A stretch of DNA of 64,000 nucleotides, from the NCBI RefSeq assembly GCF_024346675.1, contig NZ_AP024850.1:3596001-3660000 (forward strand), read 5' to 3'. The notes beneath the pieces were generated by a model. It did not search any database. It saw only the letters and a list, made by a program, of their open reading frames with translations, and was not told where the DNA came from. Shown piece by piece: positions 9,501 through 19,774 of this stretch. The position numbers and the translations under genes were made by a program. Within the stretch, counting starts at the first letter, position 1. Each line of letters opens with the position of its first letter. This stretch comes from Photobacterium sanguinicancri (GTDB taxonomy: Bacteria > Pseudomonadota > Gammaproteobacteria > Enterobacterales > Vibrionaceae).

Positions 9501-9737
9501 TTTTGTACGATAGACATCAAGCAGTTCATTTAGATATTTTGGCGACTGATAACGCTTACTGTCCATATAGCTAATACTGAAGGGGATATCACGTGAATTA
9601 GTCGCCACTTCTAAACCCGCTTGCAGTGAATCAGTCCAGCGAAGCCCTTGATGATAGGAGTGGATCACTAAGGTTTTAGGCGGAGCCGCAAAAGTGGAAA
9701 AGGTCACAGGAAAAAGTAACAAGAGAAGAAAGCGCAT
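6594..9737 (-). CDS. membrane GGDEF-EAL protein with periplasmic binding-protein-like sensor and PAS domains
   Basis: Probably controls cyclic di-GMP in response to a periplasmic ligand. The 1047 residues comprise a signal sequence (1-18), then an ABC-transporter substrate-binding-like periplasmic domain (about 20-315). A transmembrane helix follows (about 333-352), then two PAS domains (about 365-480 and 490-605). The GGDEF domain (about 610-775) has an intact GGDEF at 693-697. The EAL domain (about 790-1040) reads EILVR at 824-828 in place of EALLR. Other EAL signatures are present: the Asn of INLSGQS, the Glu of EITE, DDFGSG, KIDG, AEFVEN and QGYLFGKP, so phosphodiesterase activity is likely. 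No RxxD inhibitory site precedes GGDEF. Whether the GGDEF half is active or only regulatory cannot be told. It diverges from asnC. Confidence 0.93.
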   Translation of the reverse strand: MRFLLLLLFPVTFSTFAAPPKTLVIHSYHQGLRWTDSLQAGLEVATNSRDIPFSISYMDSKRYQSPKYLNELLDVYRTKLQKEKYDAIVVTDDHALWLVNQLGDYVGDTPVVFGGINNYNAQKHNKIKHVVGVLELSRAVENVKLAKSLQPNLKRLYVLADRTYTGQELWHDVEEYKRKAPSLDIELIKLPNYKFDDVLDFASDLPPDSAIILLVYFKDGDGQFRASRKFVKQLTERASAPVYVMYNFMLQYGATGGVVTSGYDLGTMMGKLLNNVLDGDIVSYPVLQSSPSQLMLNYPMLEKWGIDVDNDQALLLNQPLTWFERHKKELKTMLFTILVMGPVIILLSLMIRRQRKSEHQLQQSQALFEGVFDQSFQYIAILETHGSLVSANLALQNLLGRSIIKYDRPLWRWDCWDQDGALQLSQAFLLAQSDQMSRFTAELQSSDGDRLMLDITIKSMPFDEAGSGQMLFEARDITARSQMEDKLRDREVSYSLLYEQQPVILLTIDSQARIQSVNQFAADLLGYDKRQLLGHKVTDFYLDSTAIPQQFVASAAQESDQKVWRRQLQYRCARGDTVWIRETIRPAQSKKQLLIVGEDITSTHQLEAKLAYQACHDYLTDLFNRSYFEQQLERVLLDVCDKGARHAMFYIDLDQFKVINDTAGHEAGDEALKQVALMLQSITPSKATLARLGGDEFAVILRHCDASDALAFGREILLLLDESEFYWQNSRFSFSCSIGVRLIDETAGSPQQVHAQADTACYAAKDEGRNRLHLYHPDDEELKRRELEMEYVNHIRDALAEKRLDLYAQQISPLGGEHGKHHYEILVRMRNQDGSMVSPGLFIPAAERYNLAHLIDRYVVQEAIGWLQANPKAIEQLELCAINLSGQSMGNRDFVEFLIDRIRHSGIPTEKLCLEITETAAIGNMSEAIQLFTQLKSLGCLISLDDFGSGLSSFGYLKRMPVDIIKIDGMFVRDIAEDEMDFAMVKAINELAKKMGKKTVAEFVENEAILAKLQDLGVDYAQGYLFGKPQPLAKLVAELSQDQNAVV

Positions 9738-9899
9738 AATATTGCCAGTGATCCTTTAATTCATTGCTTAAGTATTTTTACTGTAGCCTTTAGATCTACA
9801 TTATCGCAGAATGCATAAGTATATTTTTCAATCACACCCGATCCGACGTCAGTATAAAAGATGCTCGCACAGGTATAAACCAAGGGATGGTAAATAACG

Positions 9900-10361
9900 A
9901 TGACCCCGCTACCACGGATAGATGACCTCGACCGCGATATCTTAGATGCTCTAATGACCGATGCCCGTACACCATACGCGGAGATGGCTAAGCGTTTCAA
10001 TGTTAGCCCTGCAACGGTGCACGTGCGGGTAGAAAAAATGCGCGCAGCGGCGATCATTACGGGAACCGAGGTGGTCGTGAATCCGAAGCTGCTCGGTTAC
10101 GATGTCTGTTGTTTTATTGGCATTAACTTAAATGCAGCCCGTGATTACCATTCAGCCTTGGCAAAACTCAATGACCTCGATGAAGTGGTTGAAGCTTATT
10201 ACACCACAGGGGCATATAACATCTTCGTCAAATTGATGTGTAGATCAATTGAAGAATTACAACACGTGTTGATTGATAAGCTCCAAGCGATTGATGAAGT
10301 GCAATCGACTGAGACCCTGATCTCATTGCAAAATCCGATCAATCGAAACGTAAAACCTTAA
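9900..10361 (+). CDS. asnC: AsnC, Lrp-family transcriptional regulator
   Basis: Asparagine-responsive regulator, known in E. coli to activate asnA. The 153-residue protein aligns closely with E. coli AsnC from memory. It has an N-terminal helix-turn-helix (LDRDILDALMTDARTPYAEM, then SPATVHVRVEKM). A C-terminal RAM ligand-binding domain follows, with LGYDVCCFIGI, EAYYTTGAYNIF and MCRSIEELQHVL. In E. coli asnA is divergent; here that position is taken by the c-di-GMP gene, so the direct target is not adjacent. Spacing from the upstream purine-rich GGGATGG to the ATG is slightly long. Confidence 0.95.
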   Translation: MTPLPRIDDLDRDILDALMTDARTPYAEMAKRFNVSPATVHVRVEKMRAAAIITGTEVVVNPKLLGYDVCCFIGINLNAARDYHSALAKLNDLDEVVEAYYTTGAYNIFVKLMCRSIEELQHVLIDKLQAIDEVQSTETLISLQNPINRNVKP

Positions 10362-10376
10362 CGTTAAATGGTTAGC

Positions 10377-10412
10377 AAAAAAAACGAGCGACAAGGTGAT
10401 CCTCATCGCTCG
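10377..10412 (-). terminator. intrinsic terminator of hemB
   Basis: On the minus strand a CGAGCGA/TCGCTCG stem (10412-10406 with 10391-10385) precedes an eight-T run, about 50 bp after the hemB stop. It lies between the convergent asnC and hemB. Confidence 0.85.
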
Positions 10413-10462
10413 CTATATATTCAGTCTTTACGTCTTACTATGGTAAGCACAAGAGACGAATA

Positions 10463-11521
<1,059 letters not shown>

Positions 11522-11578
11522 CTACTCCTTGTATAGGTTGATTCGCAATCTAGTTCGATAATACCACTGTCGATAAAT

Positions 11579-12367
11579 TTAGCATGGTTCGATCGCAAAA
11601 AATGCTTGGGTTGTAGCACGAGAATTCATCATTACATCAGCGACTTGCTGATCACGACATGCCGCAATCACTGTCGCTATATGCGGTAAAAACTGAGGTT
11701 CGTTACGACTCGATTTGGGTTTTGGTCGATAATCACGCGGTAAAAGATATGGACAATCGGTTTCGATCATCAAGCGATTATCGGGGATATGGCGAACAAT
11801 ATCCCGCAACTCGGTACCACGGCGTTCATCGCATACCCACCCCGTAATGCCAATATGCAGATCAAGTGCAAGGCATTCTCGTAGCTCTTGTTCACTGCCC
11901 GTAAAGCAATGCAGAACCGCCGCAGGTAACTTATCGCGCCATGGGGAAAGAATATCAATAAAGCGCTGATGAGCATCGCGACAATGCATAAAAACGGGCA
12001 TGTTCAATTCTGCCGCTAGCGCGAGTTGTGCTTCAAACACCGCTTCTTGCTGGGGACGGGGAGAAAAGTCACGATTGAAATCTAAGCCACATTCACCAAT
12101 GGCCACCACTTCAGGCTTGGCAGCTAAAGCACGGATAGCGGGGAGTGTTAGATCATCCACTGACTTAGCGTCATGGGGGTGCACCCCTGCCGTACTGAAA
12201 CAATAGTTTGGCCATTGTGCAGCCATTTGCCATGCCTGCTGGCTTTCTTCAATACTGGTTCCCGTTAATATCAGCCCCGTCACACCCGCCGCTTGAGCTC
12301 GCGTTATCACTTCATCACGATCTTTATCAAATCGCGCATTGGTTAGATTTACGCCAATATCAATCAT
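11579..12367 (-). CDS. tatD: TatD-family metal-dependent DNase
   Basis: Cytoplasmic TIM-barrel nuclease (3'-5' exonuclease in E. coli). Despite its name it is not required for Tat export. The 262-residue protein shows the metal-binding signatures: [34 protein letters not shown] and [21 protein letters not shown] precedes the ATG at 12367 by 9 nt. The gene is separated from tatC by an intrinsic terminator, so it probably has its own promoter or depends on readthrough. Confidence 0.96.
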   Translation of the reverse strand: MIDIGVNLTNARFDKDRDEVITRAQAAGVTGLILTGTSIEESQQAWQMAAQWPNYCFSTAGVHPHDAKSVDDLTLPAIRALAAKPEVVAIGECGLDFNRDFSPRPQQEAVFEAQLALAAELNMPVFMHCRDAHQRFIDILSPWRDKLPAAVLHCFTGSEQELRECLALDLHIGITGWVCDERRGTELRDIVRHIPDNRLMIETDCPYLLPRDYRPKPKSSRNEPQFLPHIATVIAACRDQQVADVMMNSRATTQAFFAIEPC

Positions 12368-12390
12368 TGGTTTTTGCTTCCTTAAAAAAC

Positions 12391-12417
12391 AAAAAACCGG
12401 CTAAAAGCCGGTTTTTT
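12391..12417. terminator. bidirectional intrinsic terminator after tatC
   Basis: A CCGGC/GCCGG stem with a 5-base loop is extended by six A and six T residues (11-bp pairing in all). It lies 15 bp after the tatC stop, between tatC and tatD. Confidence 0.88.
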
Positions 12418-12431
12418 CATTGTCGCAATTA

Positions 12432-13175
12432 TCACTCTTCTTCAGCGTCTACATCTTTACGGACATAGAAACGCGCGAAGAATAAGCCAACTTCAAACAA
12501 AATACACATCGGCACTGCAAGCAGTGTTTGCGAAATAATGTCTGGTGGTGTCAGCATCATACCTACCACGAACGCCCCTACAACAATGTATGGACGCTTT
12601 TGACGTAAGCTTTCAGGATCAGTGGCTCCCGTCCAGCACAACAAGATAATCGCAACAGGCACCTCGAATGCAATACCAAACGCCATGAACAGCGCGAGGA
12701 TAAAGTCGAGATAACTGGATATATCCGTTGCTACTTGCACCCCTTCAGGCGCAATGCTGGTGAAGAAACCAAACACCAATGGAAATACCACAAAGTACGC
12801 AAAAGACACACCGGCATAAAACAGCAGTGAGCTAGAGAATAATAGTGGCATGATCAGCTTACGCTCATGCTTATACAAGCCCGGTGCAATAAAGCCCCAA
12901 ACTTGGTACAAAATCATAGGCACAGCAACAAACACCGAGGCGACTAAGGTCAGTTTTATCGGAGTAAAGAACGGTGACGCCACATCTGTTGCAATCATGC
13001 TGGCACCTTCAGGTAGTTTTTCTACCAAAGGGGCTGACAAGAAGGCATAGATGTCGTTGGCGAACCATACTAAACACAGAAATACCACCAAGACACTCAG
13101 TAGCGAACGCAATAGTCTATTTCGCAACTCTAGCAAATGGCTAAAGAGAGGTTGCGTCTCTTCGACTGTCGACAT
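12432..13175 (-). CDS. tatC: twin-arginine translocase subunit TatC
   Basis: Multi-spanning receptor for twin-arginine signal peptides, exporting folded proteins with TatA and TatB. The 247-residue protein begins with [15 protein letters not shown], the conserved N-terminal cytoplasmic segment of TatC. Six hydrophobic helices follow. [20 protein letters not shown] and [10 protein letters not shown] lie in conserved regions. The C-terminus ends in a charged tail. tatA, tatB and tatC are separated by only 3-11 bp. Confidence 0.97.
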   Translation of the reverse strand: MSTVEETQPLFSHLLELRNRLLRSLLSVLVVFLCLVWFANDIYAFLSAPLVEKLPEGASMIATDVASPFFTPIKLTLVASVFVAVPMILYQVWGFIAPGLYKHERKLIMPLLFSSSLLFYAGVSFAYFVVFPLVFGFFTSIAPEGVQVATDISSYLDFILALFMAFGIAFEVPVAIILLCWTGATDPESLRQKRPYIVVGAFVVGMMLTPPDIISQTLLAVPMCILFEVGLFFARFYVRKDVDAEEE

Positions 13176-13186
13176 AGTGATCTAAT

Positions 13187-13528
13187 CTACTCCTGCTTTT
13201 GAGAAGTCGTGGCTGAGGATTGCTCGCTTTTTTTATCAGCATAAGGACGCTGCACGTCTGACGCGGCTTTTTTCAGCTCATCGACAGAGTCACGCAATTC
13301 AGGCGATAAATCCTGCATCCCCATTTGCTCGGCTTTTTTAAGATTTTCTTGTAGCTCTTGAATCTTTAATTCTTGAGACAATTCATCTTTAACCGAGTTT
13401 GCCATATTACGAGCAGCACCTACCCAACGCGAAACAGAACGAATCGCGACTGGCAGACGCTCCGGCCCCAGTACGACTAATCCCACAACGGAGATCAGTA
13501 TTAACTCCCAGAACCCGATATCAAACAC
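13187..13528 (-). CDS. tatB: Sec-independent translocase subunit TatB
   Basis: Forms the twin-arginine receptor complex with TatC. The 113-residue protein has an N-terminal membrane helix ([20 protein letters not shown]) followed by the PERLP hinge. An amphipathic helix and a polar Gln/Ser-rich tail follow. The start lies 3 bp after the tatA stop. Confidence 0.96.
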   Translation of the reverse strand: MFDIGFWELILISVVGLVVLGPERLPVAIRSVSRWVGAARNMANSVKDELSQELKIQELQENLKKAEQMGMQDLSPELRDSVDELKKAASDVQRPYADKKSEQSSATTSQKQE

Positions 13529-13531
13529 GTA

Positions 13532-13789
13532 TTAAACCTGCTCTTTGTCTTTTTGGTCTTTCTGGCCAGATTGAACTTGCTCACCCTCTTTTTCAGACAA
13601 TTGCTTCTGATCGAAATCAGCGTCGTTATCTTTCTTAGCAGCAGCTTGTTCGTCATCGCCGATCGCTTTTTTGAAACCCTTCACTGCTGAGCCTAAATCA
13701 CCGCCCAGTGTACGAAGTTTTTTGGTTCCGAATAAAAGAACAATGATCAGTGCAATGATTAATAATTGCCAAATACTGATACCACCCAT
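13532..13789 (-). CDS. tatA: Sec-independent translocase subunit TatA
   Basis: Oligomerises to permit passage of folded twin-arginine substrates. The 85-residue protein opens with [20 protein letters not shown], then the FGTKKLR hinge and amphipathic helix ([15 protein letters not shown]), and an acidic/Gln-rich cytoplasmic tail. It is the first gene of tatABC, 65 bp downstream of ubiB. Confidence 0.97.
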   Translation of the reverse strand: MGGISIWQLLIIALIIVLLFGTKKLRTLGGDLGSAVKGFKKAIGDDEQAAAKKDNDADFDQKQLSEKEGEQVQSGQKDQKDKEQV

Positions 13790-13854
13790 GCTTGTTATAC
13801 CTCAGCTCTTTGTGGTTAAAACCGTAAAGTTAATATTGCAACGTACTCTCACCG

Positions 13855-15492
13855 CTATTTGCGGCAAGCTCGCCACCCTAGTAACCAAAACGTGACGCCC
13901 ATTGCAGCAGAGACTGCCGGATAGGTTTCAACATGATTACTAAAAAGTATGGCAGAACATACAACCAAAGTTGCACCAATGCCAAAATGGAATCTAGCTT
14001 GGCCTTGATTGCGACGGCTCTCCATGAAATTGTCATAGAGTTTATCCATTCGCTGATTCATCGCTTTGCCTTGGCGCAAACTGTCGTAAAGTAATTCAGG
14101 TAATTCGGGTAATTTTTCAGCCCAAAATGGTGCTTTACTCTTTACAGCTTCCACGATGGCTTGCGGGCCAACTTGACGCGACATCCAATCTTCAAGGAAA
14201 GGTTTAGCGGTATCCCACAAATCTAATTGTGGATATAACTGGCGACCTAATCCTTCTACATATAGCAGTGTTTTCTGCAGCAATACTAGCTGCGGCTGCA
14301 CTTCCATATTAAATCGACGCGCGGTATTAAATAAATTCAACAGCACATGACCAAATGAGATTTCACAAATTGGCTTCTCAAAAATAGGTTCACATACCGT
14401 TCGAATAGCAACTTCAAATTCGTCAACATTAGTATCTGGTGGAACCCAGCCAGAGTCCACATGTAACTCCGCGACTTTACGGTAGTCACGGTGGAAAAAG
14501 GCCAGTAAGTTTTCAGCCAGATAGCGCTTATCTTCTCGATTAAGCGTACCAACAATACCGCAATCTAGTGCTATCCACTGTGGGTTTTCAGGTCGCTCAT
14601 ACGAAACGAAAATATTCCCAGGGTGCATGTCGGCATGAAAGAAGCTATCACGAAATACTTGGGTAAAGAAGACTGTGACTGCATTTTCTGACAGTAACTT
14701 TAAATCTGTTCCGTTCGCTTTGAGCGCATCAATATCTGAAACTTGAATACCATATATGCGTTCCATGACAAGTAATCGTTCACGGCTGTAATCAGTGAAC
14801 ATTTCTGGCACGTACAGCATATCGCTGTCTTCAAAGTTACGACGCAGTTGAATACTGTTCGCCGCTTCACGCATCAAATTCAGCTCATCGAGCAGGGTTT
14901 TTTCGTATTCACGCACCACTTCTGTCGGACGCAGACGGCGCGCTTCAGGTAGCAAGCTAGAAACAATCCCAGCCATGCGGTACATCAGTTTAATGTCCGC
15001 TTGAATCACTGGCAGAATGTCTGGGCGGATGACTTTCAGTACCACTTCACGGCCATTTTCTTTCAAAATAGCGGTGTGAACTTGCGCTATCGATGCCGAC
15101 GCCAATGGCACTTCATCAAAATCATCAAACCATTGTTCTAGCGGCCCACCTAAGGCTTCTTCCATGTGTTGCTTAGCTAAGCGACCATCAAACGGCTCAA
15201 CTTGGTCTTGCAGCATGGCAAGTTGATCGGCGATGTGTGGCGGAAACAAATCTCGGCGGGTCGACATCATCTGACCCAGCTTGATCCACACAGGCCCTAG
15301 CTCTTGTAGTGCTAAGCGTAAGCGCTCACCCAATGATTTATCCGCGTGTTGGTTCTTAACCCAAAAAAGAGATTTTCGGGCAAGTTTCGGGAGTTTCACT
15401 CGGGGATCATCAGGTAAGAAATCGTCGAGACCGTATCGAAGTTTCACTTCGATAATTTGGTATAGACGCTTTAATTCGGAATAAGTCATCAT
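13855..15492 (-). CDS. ubiB: UbiB, atypical kinase-like ubiquinone biosynthesis protein
   Basis: ABC1/ADCK-family ATPase needed for ubiquinone synthesis. The 545-residue protein has the family KxGQ motif at 71-74 (KLGQ) and the Ala-rich nucleotide loop ASASIAQVH at 131-139. It also has a lysine in [19 protein letters not shown] and LDCGIVG in place of DFG. Two C-terminal hydrophobic segments anchor it. It starts at a double ATG (15492), 3 bp after the ubiJ stop, in the conserved ubiE-ubiJ-ubiB order. Confidence 0.97.
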   Translation of the reverse strand: MMTYSELKRLYQIIEVKLRYGLDDFLPDDPRVKLPKLARKSLFWVKNQHADKSLGERLRLALQELGPVWIKLGQMMSTRRDLFPPHIADQLAMLQDQVEPFDGRLAKQHMEEALGGPLEQWFDDFDEVPLASASIAQVHTAILKENGREVVLKVIRPDILPVIQADIKLMYRMAGIVSSLLPEARRLRPTEVVREYEKTLLDELNLMREAANSIQLRRNFEDSDMLYVPEMFTDYSRERLLVMERIYGIQVSDIDALKANGTDLKLLSENAVTVFFTQVFRDSFFHADMHPGNIFVSYERPENPQWIALDCGIVGTLNREDKRYLAENLLAFFHRDYRKVAELHVDSGWVPPDTNVDEFEVAIRTVCEPIFEKPICEISFGHVLLNLFNTARRFNMEVQPQLVLLQKTLLYVEGLGRQLYPQLDLWDTAKPFLEDWMSRQVGPQAIVEAVKSKAPFWAEKLPELPELLYDSLRQGKAMNQRMDKLYDNFMESRRNQGQARFHFGIGATLVVCSAILFSNHVETYPAVSAAMGVTFWLLGWRACRK

Positions 15493-15495
15493 GGT

Positions 15496-16101
15496 TTAGT
15501 AACGCTCTAACAGCTGGTTAATGCGCGCATCTAAACGAGCCACATCGGTTTTTACATCATCAACCTGATCGGCAAAATGAGCGATTTCTAGTGCTTGAGG
15601 GGCAAGTTTCCACTCTTCAGTGATCACTTCAGCTAAATCACGCTGACGACGTGTAATGCCGCGTTGGACAAAGCTCAAACCTGTTTTCGCGCCCTGTACT
15701 AAGGTATGAGCAACCACGTCACCAGTATACTGCGACAGTTTTTCTTCAACATCGGGCTTTAAACCACTCAGTAATGAAGAGAACTGTTGAGCAAGTTGAA
15801 TATCACCGTCCAATGATAGCTTGTCGGCTTTGATGAGCTGCGTCAGGTTAGCCTGTTGGCGCAACTCTGGTAATACACTTAAATTCAACGCGAGTTGGCA
15901 ATCCACCTCGCCTTCAAATGCACCCAATACATCCAATTGCTGACTAAACACAAAGTACAGTGTTTTACCCATTTCATTAATGGTGACACTGATGACTTTG
16001 CCACGTAAACGGGCTAAACGACGCTGCGATTCAACATCGTCATTCAGTAGTGTATTGAGCGAGGTTTCAACCACGCCGGTAACAAATACATCAATTGGCA
16101 T
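15496..16101 (-). CDS. ubiJ: ubiquinone biosynthesis accessory factor UbiJ (SCP2 domain)
   Basis: Lipid-binding scaffold of the cytosolic ubiquinone complex. With the ATG at 16101 the protein is 201 residues, the same length as E. coli UbiJ. It has a lipid-transfer-like N-terminal domain (about 15-110) with SLDGDIQLAQQFSSLL. The C-terminal half has YTGDVVAHTL, RRQRDLAEVITEEW and a terminal coiled coil. GAGG lies 5 nt before the ATG. An in-frame start 75 bp further upstream overlaps ubiE and is unlikely. Confidence 0.94.
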   Translation of the reverse strand: MPIDVFVTGVVETSLNTLLNDDVESQRRLARLRGKVISVTINEMGKTLYFVFSQQLDVLGAFEGEVDCQLALNLSVLPELRQQANLTQLIKADKLSLDGDIQLAQQFSSLLSGLKPDVEEKLSQYTGDVVAHTLVQGAKTGLSFVQRGITRRQRDLAEVITEEWKLAPQALEIAHFADQVDDVKTDVARLDARINQLLERY

Positions 16102-16108
16102 AGGGGCC

Positions 16109-16864
16109 TCAGAACTTGTAACCACGGTGAAGCGCAACAATACCACCCGTGAGGTTGTAATAATTTGTTTGCTCAAAACCGGCTTCTTGCATCATCCCTT
16201 CCAGCGTTTCTTGGTTTGGGTGCATGCGAATAGATTCAGCGAGGTAACGGTAACTTTCGGCATCATTCGCAATCAGCTCGCCCATTTTAGGCAGCAAGTG
16301 GAACGAATACGCATCGTAAATTTTTGATAACGGCTCTAATACTGGCTTTGAGAACTCCAGTACCAATAAACGACCACCGGGTTTCAATACACGGTACATT
16401 GAGCGTAGTGCTTTATCTTTATCTGTTACATTACGAAGACAGAAACTAATCGTAATACAGTCAAAGTAGTCATCTGGGAACGGAAGTTCTTCAGCATTTG
16501 CTTGAACATAACCAACGTTACCCACAATACCGCTATCACGCAGTTTACTACGGCCAACTTTTAGCATTGAGTTATTGATGTCTGCCAGAACAACTTGGCC
16601 AGTTTCACCAACGATACGTGAGAATTTTGCGGTTAAATCACCAGTACCACCACCAAGGTCAAGCACACGATGACCTCGACGAACGCCGCTGCAATCAATC
16701 GTAAAGCGCTTCCAAACACGGTGAATACCCATAGACATCATGTCGTTCATAATGTCGTATTTCGCAGCTACCGAGTGGAAAACCTCTGCGACCATGTTAG
16801 CTTTTTCTTCCTTGGCTACAGTGCGGAAGCCAAAGTGAGTTGTATCTTGCGTGGTGTCCGTCAT
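16109..16864 (-). CDS. ubiE: ubiquinone/menaquinone C-methyltransferase
   Basis: SAM-dependent C-methylation of demethylmenaquinone and of the ubiquinone precursor DDMQH2. The 251-residue length equals E. coli UbiE. Motifs are [25 protein letters not shown], the SAM loop [24 protein letters not shown], and C-terminal [15 protein letters not shown]. It is the first of the ubiE-ubiJ-ubiB cluster, with tatABC 65 bp beyond. Confidence 0.98.
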   Translation of the reverse strand: MTDTTQDTTHFGFRTVAKEEKANMVAEVFHSVAAKYDIMNDMMSMGIHRVWKRFTIDCSGVRRGHRVLDLGGGTGDLTAKFSRIVGETGQVVLADINNSMLKVGRSKLRDSGIVGNVGYVQANAEELPFPDDYFDCITISFCLRNVTDKDKALRSMYRVLKPGGRLLVLEFSKPVLEPLSKIYDAYSFHLLPKMGELIANDAESYRYLAESIRMHPNQETLEGMMQEAGFEQTNYYNLTGGIVALHRGYKF

Positions 16865-16952
16865 GCTATGTCCGTCATGCTGATTGGGGTGTAAACAATT
16901 GGCCTAGTTTACTTGATGGTCGCGGTTTGCTCAAAGTTATGTCGACATTCAT

Positions 16953-18485
16953 TTACGACAATGCGCGTGGTGCTGATATTGGAGGGATACTTTGTGATCC
17001 ACTTTCATCTAACGGCAACGCTTTTTCAACCAATGCTGGTGTAATATCACGCTTCACTTCGACCCCTAGCGATTTAAAACTTTCAGCCTGACGGATAACG
17101 TTACCGCGCCCAGTAGACAATTTATTCATCGCCCCTTGATAGCTCTGGTTGGCTTTCTCAAGCGAAGCACCAACACCTTCCATGTCGGTCACAAATAAAC
17201 GCAATTTGTCATACAGCTTACTCGCACGCTCGGCAATTTCTTTGGCATTGTGATTCTGGCGCTCATTACGCCATAAGTTGTTGATTGTACGCAATGCCAC
17301 TAATAGGGTAGTTGGACTCACCAACATGATATTTTGATCCATAGCATCACGGATCAAAGAAGGGTCGGCTTCAATAGCGGCTTGGAATGCAGGTTCTACC
17401 GGGATAAACATCAAGACGTAATCCAAACTATGGACACCATGTAGTTGATGGTAATCTTTACGGCTTAATCCGCGAATATGGCTACGGATAGAGGCAGTGT
17501 GCTCACTCATGGCCAGTTCACGTTCGGCGATAGTTTCAGCGTTAAAGTAACGCTCATACGCCACCAGCGACATTTTTGCGTCGATCACTACGTCTTTATT
17601 TTGCGGTAAATGCACGACAACATCAGGTTGATAACGCTTACCGTCTTCATTTTCTAGGCTAATTTGAGTTTGGTATTCATGACCCTCGCGTAAACCAGAC
17701 TCACTCAGCACTCTAGCTAGCACCACTTCACCCCAGTTACCTTGGGCTTTGTTATCCCCTTTTAACGCTTGAGTTAGGTTAACCGCCTCCTGCGCCATTT
17801 GTTCATTCAACTGCTTAAGGTTATTAATTTCATGTACCAAGGTATGACGCTCTCGCGCCTCGGCACTAAAGCTGTCGTGGACCTGCTTTTTAAAGCCTTC
17901 AAGTTGAGCGCGTAGCGGGTAAAGAATGCTTTCTAAGCTCTGCTTATTTTGTTCATCAACGGTTCGTGTTTTCTGTTCAAACATCCGATTAGCAAGGCTT
18001 TCAAACTGAATACGAAAACGCTCTTCCGCGCTTTCTAATAAGGCAATTTTCTCTTCTGCCGATTTTTGCTCTTCAAAATGGCGGGCTTCTTGCTCGCGTA
18101 AATCACCTTCCAAGCCAGCATTAGCGCCTCGAGCATTTTCAAGTTGCTCGGTCAGGTACTGCTTTTCATTTTTAAGCGCTTCAAAATGCCGCATCTTCTC
18201 TAATGCAGCCGCTAAGCGTGCATGCATTTGGCGTAGTTCATGACTTAAACGATCACGATCAACATCGGTTTCATCCAACTCTTGGCTGCGTTCATTCAAT
18301 TGCTGTTGAATTTGTTGCTCGCGGGTATCGGCCAAACGCTGATCAGCGGTGCGCTGTTGTTGCCAGAGTGCAATTTGCTGTTTGTGTTTACCATTCAGCC
18401 ACAGTGCTGTTACTACACTGGCTAATGTTGCTCCTGTTGCGGCAGCAACCGCGAATAGCAAGTCGCCGCTAAGCCACTCTGTCAT
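16953..18485 (-). CDS. rmuC: RmuC-family DNA recombination protein
   Basis: Limits recombination at inverted repeats in E. coli; predicted nuclease fold. From the ATG at 18485 (AGGG about 9 nt upstream) the product is 510 residues. It has an N-terminal membrane helix (about 8-30) and a long coiled coil (about 35-240) rich in Glu, Gln and Arg. A conserved C-terminal RmuC domain follows, with NWGEVVLARVLSESGLREG, DVVVHLPQNKDVVIDAK and MFIPVEPAF. A 51-codon upstream extension of the frame is not membrane-protein-like at its start and lacks a ribosome site. Confidence 0.94.
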   Translation of the reverse strand: MTEWLSGDLLFAVAAATGATLASVVTALWLNGKHKQQIALWQQQRTADQRLADTREQQIQQQLNERSQELDETDVDRDRLSHELRQMHARLAAALEKMRHFEALKNEKQYLTEQLENARGANAGLEGDLREQEARHFEEQKSAEEKIALLESAEERFRIQFESLANRMFEQKTRTVDEQNKQSLESILYPLRAQLEGFKKQVHDSFSAEARERHTLVHEINNLKQLNEQMAQEAVNLTQALKGDNKAQGNWGEVVLARVLSESGLREGHEYQTQISLENEDGKRYQPDVVVHLPQNKDVVIDAKMSLVAYERYFNAETIAERELAMSEHTASIRSHIRGLSRKDYHQLHGVHSLDYVLMFIPVEPAFQAAIEADPSLIRDAMDQNIMLVSPTTLLVALRTINNLWRNERQNHNAKEIAERASKLYDKLRLFVTDMEGVGASLEKANQSYQGAMNKLSTGRGNVIRQAESFKSLGVEVKRDITPALVEKALPLDESGSQSIPPISAPRALS

Positions 18486-18755
18486 GATGTTTAACCCTGA
18501 AAAATACCAATAATTTCTGAATTTAAGGCTAAGTGGATACTGGATAAATGTCCAGCACTTAAAGCGGTGAACCCAACAAGATAACGGTGAAGAGACAAAC
18601 CAAAATGGAAATGTAGAATGGAGTGCGCTAAGGGTCACAGCCTGAAGTTTTGACCTCTAGTCGCCTGAAATACAATCGCATAGACTGTCGATCATCCCTT
18701 ACTGGCATTAACTCTGTGCCACAAGAATAACGCGATATCGTAAACAAGGACGACA

Positions 18756-19664
18756 ATGAACGAACGTTATGCCCTCGGCTATGGCATGGCTGCTGTGCTG
18801 TTATGGTCAACAGTAGCGACTGCCTTTAAAATCACTCTCGATTATTTCACCCCCATTCAAATGGTCGTGGCAGCCAGTGTGGTCTCTGCGATTGCGCTAA
18901 CAGGCATCGCCTACTGGCAAGGTAAACTGCATTTACTGGGACGCACTTTCGCTGAACGCCCTTTTTATTATTTCTGTTTGGGCTTAATCAACCCGTTTGC
19001 CTATTACGTGGTGTTATTTAAAGCTTACGAGCTGCTACCCGCGTCGCAAGCACAACCACTGAATTACAGCTGGGCAATTACGCTGACATTAATGGCGGCA
19101 GTATTTCTAGGACAAAAGATCCGTAAACAAGACTGGGCGGCCTGTGCCCTCGGATATTTCGGCGTTATCGTAATTGCCACGAAAGGGGATGTATTCGCTT
19201 TACAATTTGATAGCCCAACAGGCGTAGCGCTGGCATTGCTATCAACGCTGTTATGGGCAATGTATTGGATCCTCAATACCAAAAACCAAGCCGATCCTGT
19301 TCTCGGAGTATTACTTGGATTTTTAGTCTCACTGCCTTTTTCAATTAGCTTGAGCTTATACAGTGGCGAATGGCCGTCGATCCCATGGCAAGGTTGGCTC
19401 GCTGTCAGCTATGTGGGCTTGTTCGAGATGGGGATTACGTTTGTCTTGTGGATCAATGCACTAAAGCTCACTCAAAATACCGCCAGGATCAGTAACCTGA
19501 TTTTCATCTCTCCGTTTATTTCACTGATGTTATTAGCCACTATTATTGGCGAAGAAATCCATCCATCCACCTTAGTCGGTTTGCTTCTGATTGTCTGTGG
19601 CTTGGTGATCCAGCAATTTAAGGGGAAAAAGAGTCCCGAAGCTGTATCTGACCGTTCCCAATAA
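18756..19664 (+). CDS. EamA/DMT-superfamily transporter
   Basis: Inner-membrane transporter of the drug/metabolite superfamily; substrate unknown. The 302-residue protein has ten hydrophobic helices in two EamA repeats. The first opens GMAAVLLWSTVATAFKI and the second GVALALLSTLLWAMYWIL, with a short basic tail. AAGGACGACA precedes the ATG. It is monocistronic and diverges from rmuC across 270 bp in which I see no other gene. Confidence 0.9.
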   Translation: MNERYALGYGMAAVLLWSTVATAFKITLDYFTPIQMVVAASVVSAIALTGIAYWQGKLHLLGRTFAERPFYYFCLGLINPFAYYVVLFKAYELLPASQAQPLNYSWAITLTLMAAVFLGQKIRKQDWAACALGYFGVIVIATKGDVFALQFDSPTGVALALLSTLLWAMYWILNTKNQADPVLGVLLGFLVSLPFSISLSLYSGEWPSIPWQGWLAVSYVGLFEMGITFVLWINALKLTQNTARISNLIFISPFISLMLLATIIGEEIHPSTLVGLLLIVCGLVIQQFKGKKSPEAVSDRSQ

Positions 19665-19672
19665 ATGGACAT

Positions 19673-19700
19673 AAAAAAGCCTGTCACATAGGTGACAGGC
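19673..19700 (-). terminator. intrinsic terminator of the Bcr/CflA gene
   Basis: A 9-bp GCCTGTCAC/GTGACAGGC stem with a 4-base loop is followed on the minus strand by six T residues. It lies 75 bp after the stop of the MFS gene and also separates it from the convergent EamA gene. Confidence 0.85.
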
Positions 19701-19774
19701 GAAAGTGTATTAGGGTTGTCGAGACCCTGCGCCTTTAAGGAGCCAAGCGTCTAGTTATAAAGGATTAATAACCC

